The notes under the pieces: model-generated
Told to the model about the DNA's origin: nothing
What the model saw: only the letters and a program-made list of their open reading frames with translations
Database searches by the model: none
Source of the DNA: Dokdonella sp041395345
Lineage (GTDB): Bacteria; Pseudomonadota; Gammaproteobacteria; Xanthomonadales; Rhodanobacteraceae
Assembly: GCF_041395345.1 (NCBI RefSeq)
Contig: NZ_JAWLAR010000008.1
Coordinates: 124,001 to 188,000, forward strand
Length of the DNA: 64,000 bases
Direction: 5' to 3'
Shown: piece after piece, positions 34,967 to 42,746 of the stretch
Layout: every line of letters starts with the position of its first letter
Position numbering within the stretch: position 1 is the first letter of the stretch
Position numbers and translations under genes: made by a program

Positions 34967-36088
34967 TTGCCGCAACAACCAGAAGTGCAACACACCTTGC
35001 GAATCCTGCATCTCGCCAAAAGACGTTATACCAACAAGGACGCGCTTGCCGAACGCTTCGGGCGCGTTTACCAGCTTCCCTTGTATTGGTCCGCCCGCAA
35101 TCATCAAGTTGAACTGGCACTGGTCGACTACCACTCCCTCCAGAAAGAGCAGGTAGCCCAGGATGGATTCACTACCCACAGCTTACCCATTCTTGATCCG
35201 CTTTCATTCTGGCGGCTGAAGCGAATCGCACGCGCCCTGCAGCCAGACGTGATTGTCGCAAGCGGCGACTGTTTCGTTGGCCTCATCGGCTACCACATCT
35301 CTCGGTCGGCCTGTGCCCCCTTTGTGTTCGATGTCTACGACGACTACTCAAGCTTTGGTTCCTACCGTGCATTTCTGGGATGGAATGCACTGGATTTCCT
35401 ATTGAATCGAGCCGACCTTGTCCTATACGCCAGTCGTACGCTGGCTGACAGACATTTCGCGCGTTCAAAGTGGGTGCTGACGCCAAATGGGGTGGACACA
35501 GAAAAATTCAGACCCGGCGACACTGCAACAGCACGGCGAAGAATTGGCCTGGACGGAAATGTCGATACGCTAGTCGGCTATTTTGGCAGCATGGAACGGG
35601 ACAGAGGGGTCGACGACTTGATTGTCGCAGTAGGGCAACTACACGCTATCGACTCAAACATTCGCCTCCTTCTTTGCGGCACTCTGCGGCCGGACTTGCA
35701 ACCCTTGCCCCCGTGGATCAACTACATGGGTGTGGTTCCACACGTGGCGATGCCCGACTATCTGAACGCCTGTGACGTGCTGGCCTTGCCTTATCGGAGA
35801 AGCCAGATGATGGATATGGGTGCTTCCTGCAAGATAGCAGAGTACCTCCTTTGCGAACGCCCGCTTGTCGCCACACATACACCCAATTTCAGCAGCAACT
35901 TCCCGATGCAGGCTGTCGAATTGGGACCCGCCATGTGCTCGCCTGCTGATGCCGCAGATCTTGCTCGGGCGATTAGCCTGCAACTTCAGGAAAGGCGCAT
36001 ATGTTCTCGCCCAGAGGATCACGCATGGCCAACAATTGCGAATAATGTACTATCATCAATACTCGGTCTAGGCGTCCACGACATTTAG
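34967..36088 (+). CDS. Family 4/1 glycosyltransferase (GT-B)
   Basis: 373 residues from TTG 34967; GTG 34985 is an equal alternative and neither has a clear ribosome site. GT-B features: VLTPNGVDTEKFRPGD, VGYFGSMERDRGVDDLI and a C-terminal KIAEYLLCERPLVAT block that replaces the classic E-x7-E. It starts 105 bases from wecB in the divergent direction. Substrate unknown. Confidence 0.82.
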   Translation: MPQQPEVQHTLRILHLAKRRYTNKDALAERFGRVYQLPLYWSARNHQVELALVDYHSLQKEQVAQDGFTTHSLPILDPLSFWRLKRIARALQPDVIVASGDCFVGLIGYHISRSACAPFVFDVYDDYSSFGSYRAFLGWNALDFLLNRADLVLYASRTLADRHFARSKWVLTPNGVDTEKFRPGDTATARRRIGLDGNVDTLVGYFGSMERDRGVDDLIVAVGQLHAIDSNIRLLLCGTLRPDLQPLPPWINYMGVVPHVAMPDYLNACDVLALPYRRSQMMDMGASCKIAEYLLCERPLVATHTPNFSSNFPMQAVELGPAMCSPADAADLARAISLQLQERRICSRPEDHAWPTIANNVLSSILGLGVHDI

Positions 36089-36246
36089 ATTCTTTCAAGA
36101 ACTGAAGCTCGAATCATGGAAGCTCGAAGCATGGTCGGAAGACAAAGCTGAACGACTGACTGGGTCGCGGGGATCATGAAGCCAGGGTCAGGACTTGCGA
36201 AGGTTGATCAAGACAGGGGCTAGTATTCTTCAACAGGCTACTTGCC

Positions 36247-37467
36247 TTAGGAGGGCTTCCTGATCAAGTCCAAGAGTACCTTTTCATAGCCCGCAGCCAC
36301 CGTGGGCCAATCAAATCTTGCAAGCAACGACTTGAAAGCTGCTTCGGCCAAATGCGAGTTCGGGGGTGATTTCAGTATCGCGCATACCTGCTCAGCTATT
36401 GAGCGAGGTGAATCTGAAGTGCAAAACTTTACTTGATCCTCGCCGAAAGCACTCCGTGTCGCAGGCAAGTCCCCAACCACTACCGGGCAACCGCATCCCG
36501 CAGCTTCAACAGCAACCAGGCCCAATCCTTCCTGGTCGCCACCCGAGGCTTCCACAAAGGGCGCAACAAAAACAGCTGCCCGCCGATACAACGCTGGCAG
36601 TTCTGGCTGAGGCACCGAACCGACAAAGCGCACCTTGTGGGTCAACCCAAGGCGCCGGACCTGAATGTTGCGCTCCGCCAATTCCGGTCCGAAACCAGCC
36701 ACAGTCAGATAGCAAGATGGATATTCCATCAAAATGGCAGGCATCGCGTCTATCAGGTGTTTCAGGCCTTTTTTCTCAACCAGTCTCCCGACAAACAGGA
36801 TTTCGTCGCGTGAGCGTTTGACTTCCGGATCCGGGGAGAATCGAGAGGAAAGGTCCACGCCCATGGGTTGCACGCTCACATTCCTGACGCCGATTCCGAT
36901 TCGCTCCAATTCTCTGCACATTGCAGCGCTGACCACTGTCAGGCCATCCGCGTTCCGAGCGACAAAAAGTTTCAGGACCGTCATGATCCTGCCTCGCAAT
37001 GCGAAGAGATCTGCCCCATGTGAGGTGACAAGAAACGGAGGAAATCGTTTGGACAACTTCGCAAGTATTGCGGCAACAAATCCCTGAGGCAGTAGCCAGT
37101 GGGCGTGAATTACATCAACTTGCCGCTTTCGAACCTGGCGCCAGGAATTCCATGCCTGTGCAATCAGGAAGGTCGGTAAAAGCAGCATCTTCCATCGTTG
37201 TCGGCGGAGATTGGCAACCATTCCTCCATTGTGAACAAGAGTTTCGAGGCGTCGTGGGGCATACCGGTATCGGATGACCTCCACCCCGTCGAGCACTTCA
37301 TTGGTCTCGGCACCGGGCGCGCTTGGCACAATGGCGATCACGTGGAATTGATCAGTCAGGCGCTTTCCCAGTTCGTGAACGAATCCGGGTTCGTGGTCGC
37401 CCGCCCATCGCGGATAGGTAGACGCAAGCACAAGAAGCGTTGGGCGAGAACGGTTGTCAGATGTCAC
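36247..37467 (-). CDS. Family 4 glycosyltransferase (GT-B)
   Basis: 406 residues from GTG 37467, overlapping the end of the previous gene by 11 bases. N-terminal TYPRWAGDHEPGFVHELGKRL binds acceptor; the donor side has ILFVGRLVEKKGLKHLIDAM and EASGGDQEGLGLVAVEAAGCGCPVV with the E-x7-E motif. Typical of LPS and exopolysaccharide glycosyltransferases. The 36089-36246 gap to the convergent gene shows no terminator. Confidence 0.9.
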   Translation of the reverse strand: MTSDNRSRPTLLVLASTYPRWAGDHEPGFVHELGKRLTDQFHVIAIVPSAPGAETNEVLDGVEVIRYRYAPRRLETLVHNGGMVANLRRQRWKMLLLPTFLIAQAWNSWRQVRKRQVDVIHAHWLLPQGFVAAILAKLSKRFPPFLVTSHGADLFALRGRIMTVLKLFVARNADGLTVVSAAMCRELERIGIGVRNVSVQPMGVDLSSRFSPDPEVKRSRDEILFVGRLVEKKGLKHLIDAMPAILMEYPSCYLTVAGFGPELAERNIQVRRLGLTHKVRFVGSVPQPELPALYRRAAVFVAPFVEASGGDQEGLGLVAVEAAGCGCPVVVGDLPATRSAFGEDQVKFCTSDSPRSIAEQVCAILKSPPNSHLAEAAFKSLLARFDWPTVAAGYEKVLLDLIRKPS

Positions 37468-38305
37468 GACGATATGTAAGCGAAGTGATTTGTTCCGAAA
37501 TCAACCCGATCAGAAAAGTAATGACTGCTGCGCTGAGGAGCAGCGCGCTCATGTTTGTAAATCGACCATGGACCACAAAAGTGTACCCGTAGTATACGAG
37601 ACCGAGAATGAAGAACATGGCACTGGTCGGCACGAACAACTTGAGAGGCGAATACAGGGTCGCAATCTTGAAAATGATCAGCAGGAATCTGAGTCCATCT
37701 CGGACGGGGCGTATATGACTCTTGCCTACGCGTCTGGCGACTGGAATAGGCTCGTAGGCCACTGCATATGCGCTGCGGAAGAACGCCATCGTGCAGGTGG
37801 TTGGATATGAGAATCCGTTCGGCAGCAGATGCAGGAATTCCCGGAATTTGTCAGCTCGCACTGCCCGGAAGCCCGAAGTGAGATCCTTGACCGCGAATCC
37901 CGTGATCCGTGTGGCCAGCCAGTTATAGAGCCCGTTGGCCAGACCGCGACTGACACCCGCCTGCCCGGACCAATCCCTTGCCCCGACCACCATGTCGTAG
38001 CCCTCGTCGAACCTGGCAAGCAGCTTTCCGACCAGGACCGGATCATGCTGGCCATCAGCATCCATGAAAACAATGGTGTCGCCTCCGGCCGCGCGTGCCC
38101 CGCGCTTGATGGCCGCCCCATTGCCCATTGAATAAGGTTGGGACAGGCAAACAACGGCATTTTGCCGACAAATTTCGGGGGTCTGGTCGCTGGAACCGTC
38201 ATCCACGACGATGATTTCAGCCTCGGGTTGAGCCTCCCTGAGTCTGGGCAGGAGCTCGACCAGGGCTGCGGCTTCGTTCTTGGCCGGCAGGACAATACTG
38301 AGCAT
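37457..38305 (-). CDS. Family 2 glycosyltransferase, polyprenyl-phosphate type
   Basis: 282 residues. DPM1-like catalytic domain: IVLPAKNEAAALVELLP, VVDDGSSDQT, MGNGAAIKRGARAA and MDADGQHDP with the Asp-x-Asp metal site. Two C-terminal membrane helices (FVPTSAMFFILGLVYYGY and SAAVITFLIGLISEQI) are typical of ArnC/GtrB-like enzymes that charge undecaprenyl phosphate. Such a lipid-linked sugar could feed GT-C transferases like the TMTC-like protein at 20947; that link is speculative. Confidence 0.9.
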   Translation of the reverse strand: MLSIVLPAKNEAAALVELLPRLREAQPEAEIIVVDDGSSDQTPEICRQNAVVCLSQPYSMGNGAAIKRGARAAGGDTIVFMDADGQHDPVLVGKLLARFDEGYDMVVGARDWSGQAGVSRGLANGLYNWLATRITGFAVKDLTSGFRAVRADKFREFLHLLPNGFSYPTTCTMAFFRSAYAVAYEPIPVARRVGKSHIRPVRDGLRFLLIIFKIATLYSPLKLFVPTSAMFFILGLVYYGYTFVVHGRFTNMSALLLSAAVITFLIGLISEQITSLTYRRDI

Positions 38306-38447
38306 GGGCCCCTCGGAAAAGGTGGCGTCGGGTCGTTCGCGCCAGAATAAGTGTGGATTGGGCCACTATACTGCCCGGCAGGTGTTCTTTCGGCAACGTA
38401 TTTGAGGTAGATTCGGCAGTAGTTTCGGGGACTTGCACGACATTCCT

Positions 38448-40175
38448 ATGGCAACACAGTTGAATCCGGGCACATTGGTCGGCCTTTCCGGCATCAGCCG
38501 GCGCCTCGTCGCCGAAGGGGTGCTGGGGGAAAATGACGCGCGCAAGGCCATCGAGGATGCCAGCAAGCAGAAAATTCCCATTGGAGCCTGGCTTGCCGAG
38601 AACGGGCTCGTATCCAGTGCCCAGATCGCCCTGGCTTCGGCTTTCGAGTTTGGCGTCCCCTTGTTCGACGTGACGGCGCTGGACCTCACCCAGATCCCGA
38701 TCAAGCTGGTCAAGGAAGAACTGATCAACAAACACAAGGCCTTGCCGCTGTTCAAGCGCGGCAATCGACTGTTCGTTGGCGTATCGGACCCGACCAACCT
38801 CCGAGCCCTGGATGACATCAAGTTTCAGTCCAATCACATCATCGAGCCGATCCTGGTCGACGAGCAGCAGCTCGAACGCGCCATCGAGCAGGCTCAGCAC
38901 GCGACCAGCACTTCCATCGAGGACATGGAAGATACCGAAGGCCTGGAGGATCTCGAGCTAGGCGATGTCGGTGAAGACGAAGGGGGTGGTGGTGTTGATG
39001 CCAGCGGGGCCGATGATGCGCCAGTCGTGCGTTTCGTCAACAAGGTACTGGTCGATGCGATCAAACGTGGCGCCTCGGATATCCATTTCGAACCCTATGA
39101 AACCAACTACCGGGTACGCCTGCGCATGGATGGCATGCTCAAGCACGTCGCCTCCCCCCCAACTCGCCTGACCCCTCGCATTTCGTCTCGCATCAAGGTC
39201 ATGGCCGGACTCGATATTGCCGAGCGCCGGGTCCCGCAGGATGGCCGAATCAAGCTCAACCTCTCGAAGACCAAATCCATCGACTTTCGCGTGAGTACTT
39301 GCCCTACGCTATTTGGCGAAAAAATCGTCATGCGTATCCTCGACGGTTCGGCCGCGAAGATGGGCATCGACAAGCTGGGCTACGAGGAAGATCAAAAGAA
39401 GCTTTTTCTCGACGCCATCGAGAAGCCCTACGGCATGGTGCTGGTGACCGGCCCGACCGGCTCGGGAAAGACCGTCTCCCTGTATACGGCATTGAACATT
39501 CTCAATACCGAGGGCCGAAACATCTCAACCGTGGAGGATCCGGTCGAAATTCGTGTCCCCGGAATCAATCAGGTTCAGCAGAACACCAAACGCGGGATGA
39601 CCTTTGCAGCCGCCCTGCGCTCGTTCCTGCGCCAGGATCCGGATGTGGTGATGGTGGGTGAAATCCGTGACCTTGAAACTGCCGAGATCGCAATCAAGGC
39701 CGCACAAACCGGCCACATGGTCTTGTCCACCCTGCACACCAACGACGCGCCGCAAACAATTGCGCGCCTTATGAACATGGGCATAGCGCCCTACAACATC
39801 ACTTCCTCGGTCACCCTGATCATCGCCCAGCGCCTGGCTCGTCGTTTGCACACCTGCAAGAAACCCCTGGAACTGCCAGAAGCCGCCCTGCTCGCCGAGG
39901 GCTTCACAAAGGCCGATATCGAGGCCGGCATGCAATTGCAGGAAGCGGTCGGTTGCTCGGGTTGCAACGAAGGCTACAAGGGTCGGACCGGCATCTACCA
40001 GGTCATGCCGCTGACCGAGTCCATCGCAAAAATCATCCTTTCCGGGGGCACGGCGATCCAGATTGCGGACCAGGCCCGCGCCGATGGCATTCGGGATCTG
40101 CGAGCATCCGCATTGCTGAAGGCACGCCAGGGCGTTACCAGCCTTGCTGAAATCAATCGAGTTACCAAGGACTAA
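38448..40175 (+). CDS. pilB: Type IV pilus extension ATPase PilB
   Basis: 575 residues from ATG 38448 (TTG 38433 is possible but less likely). N-terminal MshEN/GspE_N domain, then the secretion ATPase: Walker A VTGPTGSGKTVSLYTAL, Asp box STVEDPVE, Walker B VVMVGEIRDLETAEIA and His box LSTLHTNDAP. The C-terminal metal site reads RRLHTCKK followed by GCSGCNEGYKGR, so one cysteine of the usual CxxC-CxxC set is missing or replaced by His. It powers pilus polymerisation at the inner membrane. First of pilB-pilC-pilD; a 142-base gap separates it from the divergent glycosyltransferase. Confidence 0.96.
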   Translation: MATQLNPGTLVGLSGISRRLVAEGVLGENDARKAIEDASKQKIPIGAWLAENGLVSSAQIALASAFEFGVPLFDVTALDLTQIPIKLVKEELINKHKALPLFKRGNRLFVGVSDPTNLRALDDIKFQSNHIIEPILVDEQQLERAIEQAQHATSTSIEDMEDTEGLEDLELGDVGEDEGGGGVDASGADDAPVVRFVNKVLVDAIKRGASDIHFEPYETNYRVRLRMDGMLKHVASPPTRLTPRISSRIKVMAGLDIAERRVPQDGRIKLNLSKTKSIDFRVSTCPTLFGEKIVMRILDGSAAKMGIDKLGYEEDQKKLFLDAIEKPYGMVLVTGPTGSGKTVSLYTALNILNTEGRNISTVEDPVEIRVPGINQVQQNTKRGMTFAAALRSFLRQDPDVVMVGEIRDLETAEIAIKAAQTGHMVLSTLHTNDAPQTIARLMNMGIAPYNITSSVTLIIAQRLARRLHTCKKPLELPEAALLAEGFTKADIEAGMQLQEAVGCSGCNEGYKGRTGIYQVMPLTESIAKIILSGGTAIQIADQARADGIRDLRASALLKARQGVTSLAEINRVTKD

Positions 40176-40178
40176 GAC

Positions 40179-41456
40179 ATGGCAACCACGACCGCAACCG
40201 CCAGAGCGGGTATCAAGACGAGCGCCGGTAAATCGCGTGCTGCGCTCAGCAAGATGGATACCTACGTCTGGGTAGGACTCGACAAGCGCGGCATCCGCAT
40301 GAAGGGCGAGATGTCGACCAAGAGCGCCAGCCTGGTCAAGGCCGAGCTCCGCCGACAGGGAATCAATCCGCAGTCCGTCAAGGCCAAGCCAAAGCCACTG
40401 TTTGGAAAGACGGGCAAGGCCATCAAGTCTCGAGACGTATCGGTATTCAGCCGCCAGCTCGCGACCATGATGGCGGCAGGCGTACCGATGGTTCAGGGCT
40501 TCGAAATCGTTGCAGGCGGGCAGAACAATCCACGCATGAAGGAAATGCTGGTCGATATCAAGACCGATATCGAAGGCGGTTCCGCACTCAACGAAGCTCT
40601 CAGCAAATACCCGGTGCAGTTCGACGAACTCTACTGCAACCTGGTCAAGGCAGGTGAATCGGCCGGCGTACTCGATACCGTCCTCGACACGATTGCCAAC
40701 TATCAGGAAAACATCGAAGCCATCAAGGGCAAGATCAAGAAGGCGATGTTTTATCCGGCCATGGTCTTGTCCGTTGCCGTGCTGGTGTCGGCCATTCTGC
40801 TTATCTTTGTCATCCCCCAGTTCGAGACGGTGTTCAAGAATTTCAACGCAGATCTGCCCGCATTCACGATGATGCTGGTGAATCTTTCACGCTTCATGGT
40901 AGCGAACTGGTGGCTCATTCTCCTGATCCTGATTGGCTCTGTTTTCGCCCTCATTACCGTCTACAAGCGCTCGGAGAAATTCCAGCATCTCGTAGGTCGC
41001 TTTCTTCTCAAGCTTCCCGTTATCGGCGAGATCCTGCGGCAATCAGCCATGGCACGCTTTGCGCGCACCCTTGGCGTGACATTCCGCGCCGGCGTGCCCC
41101 TGGTGGAAGCTCTGGAATCGGTCTCGGGGGCCACTGGCAGCGTCGTCTACAACGAGGCAGTAAAACGAATTCGCGAGGATGTCTCGGTGGGTCATCAGTT
41201 GCAGCTGGCCATCCGCCAGACCGGCTTGTTTCCGAACATGGTTGTGCAAATGGTGGCGATCGGCGAAGAGTCCGGCGCCCTGGATGCCATGCTCTTCAAG
41301 ATCGCGGAATTCTACGAGCAGGAAGTCAACAATGCGGTCGACGCATTGGCCAGCTTGCTGGAGCCATTCATCATGGTCATCATCGGCGTGATTGTCGGTG
41401 GCATGGTTATCGGCATGTACCTGCCGATCTTCAAGCTCGGCGCCGTAGTGGGTTGA
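40179..41456 (+). CDS. pilC: Type IV pilus inner-membrane platform protein PilC
   Basis: 425 residues, three bases after pilB. Two T2SSF domains: FSRQLATMMAAGVPMVQGFE with NLVKAGESAGVLD in the first, and ARTLGVTFRAGVPLVEALE with MVAIGEESGALD in the second. Membrane helices at about residues 195-220, 245-267 and 395-420. It couples PilB to pilin assembly. Confidence 0.96.
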   Translation: MATTTATARAGIKTSAGKSRAALSKMDTYVWVGLDKRGIRMKGEMSTKSASLVKAELRRQGINPQSVKAKPKPLFGKTGKAIKSRDVSVFSRQLATMMAAGVPMVQGFEIVAGGQNNPRMKEMLVDIKTDIEGGSALNEALSKYPVQFDELYCNLVKAGESAGVLDTVLDTIANYQENIEAIKGKIKKAMFYPAMVLSVAVLVSAILLIFVIPQFETVFKNFNADLPAFTMMLVNLSRFMVANWWLILLILIGSVFALITVYKRSEKFQHLVGRFLLKLPVIGEILRQSAMARFARTLGVTFRAGVPLVEALESVSGATGSVVYNEAVKRIREDVSVGHQLQLAIRQTGLFPNMVVQMVAIGEESGALDAMLFKIAEFYEQEVNNAVDALASLLEPFIMVIIGVIVGGMVIGMYLPIFKLGAVVG

Positions 41457-41530
41457 TCCAGTCATCCACCAGACCCGGAATGCAGCTCTATGGAAAGGCA
41501 CCGCAGAAACCTGCCCGATGCCCAATCCGT

Positions 41531-41615
41531 GTAGGGGCGAGTCCAGGACTCGCCCACTCCTTTTCGGCATTTGGTGAGACAACACAAAAGAGGCAGGTCT
41601 GAGGCCCACCCCTGT
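41531..41615. repeat. Inverted REP pair (family B) between pilC and pilD
   Basis: GTAGGGGCGAGTCCAGGACT and GAGGCAGGTCTGAGGCCC face each other. They sit inside a 241-base gap in an otherwise compact operon and may tune pilD expression. Confidence 0.7.
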
Positions 41616-41697
41616 GCAAGCAGAATGGCAACGCCGGCATCATGTCTGATTCGTGAAAACTGGTATCTTCGCCCTTCATTCCTGACATTCCCGGATT

Positions 41698-42567
41698 ATG
41701 GATTTCTCCTGGCTGGAACAACCTGTTTTCCTGATCCCCGTTGTCGCGGTGCTTGGCCTGCTGGTCGGCAGCTTTCTCAATGTGGTGATCTTGCGCCTGC
41801 CACTCAGACTGGAGCACGACTGGAAAACCCAGGCCCGCGAATTTCTTGGCCAAGACGAAGCCCAGGCTGAAGCCCCGCCGCCAGATCTCGTGTTTCAGGG
41901 CTCGCATTGCATGCACTGCAAACATGCCCTGTCGCCTCTGGACAACATCCCCGTGCTCAGTTTCCTGTTCCTTCGGGGGCGCTGCCGGTATTGCAAGGTT
42001 GCGCTATCCTGGCAGTACCCGCTGGTTGAATTGCTCAGCGCTGCGGGCTGCGCAATTGTCGCCTTCAAGCTCGGATTCGGCTGGCCCTTGCTGGCCGCTC
42101 TTGCATTTACCTGGATCCTGATCGCGGCATCGGGAATCGATGCACGCACCCAGTTGCTGCCGGATCAGCTAACCCTGCCCTTGCTCTGGCTGGGCCTGCT
42201 GCTTTCTTTGGTGCCCGTGTTCGTCGATGCCCCAACTGCAATTCTTGGTGCCGCAATCGGCTGGGCCAGCCTCTGGTCAGTGTTTTGGCTGTTCAAACTG
42301 ACTACTGGCAAGGAAGGCATGGGCTATGGCGACTTCAAGTTGCTCGGGGCTTTGGGTGCGTGGATGGGAGCGACGGCCCTGCTGCCGATCATTCTGATGT
42401 CCTCGCTGATAGGCGCCGTTGTTGGTGGTGCAATCCTGGCGATCAATCGCAAGGGCAAGAACACGCCAATACCGTTTGGCCCTTTCATTGCAGCCGCCGG
42501 TTGGGTCTGGTTTGTCTTTGGCAGCGAACTGTCAGCCCTGTATGAGGCATGGTTCCTGGCTGGCTGA
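41698..42567 (+). CDS. pilD: Prepilin peptidase/methyltransferase PilD
   Basis: 289 residues, a full bifunctional enzyme. The methylase-side zinc loop has CMHC and CRYC; the aspartyl peptidase residues are in GIDARTQLLPD and MGYGDFKLLGALG. About eight membrane helices. It cleaves and N-methylates PilA, PilE, PilV, PilW, PilX and FimT of this window. The 42568-42746 gap to the convergent gene shows no clear terminator. Confidence 0.96.
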   Translation: MDFSWLEQPVFLIPVVAVLGLLVGSFLNVVILRLPLRLEHDWKTQAREFLGQDEAQAEAPPPDLVFQGSHCMHCKHALSPLDNIPVLSFLFLRGRCRYCKVALSWQYPLVELLSAAGCAIVAFKLGFGWPLLAALAFTWILIAASGIDARTQLLPDQLTLPLLWLGLLLSLVPVFVDAPTAILGAAIGWASLWSVFWLFKLTTGKEGMGYGDFKLLGALGAWMGATALLPIILMSSLIGAVVGGAILAINRKGKNTPIPFGPFIAAAGWVWFVFGSELSALYEAWFLAG

Positions 42568-42746
42568 GCGACATCAGCGCGAAAATCACTGGACGGCAGT
42601 GAGATGGTACTCGGCCCCGGAACTTGACCGGACGTTTCATCGGTGCAGCCGTTTGTCATCTTCCCGGAAAACCCGAAGCCAGCCAGCATCCCAGACGCAG
42701 GTGTCCGATATCCTGATACCTGAGAAAATTGCCGTGACGATGTGTG

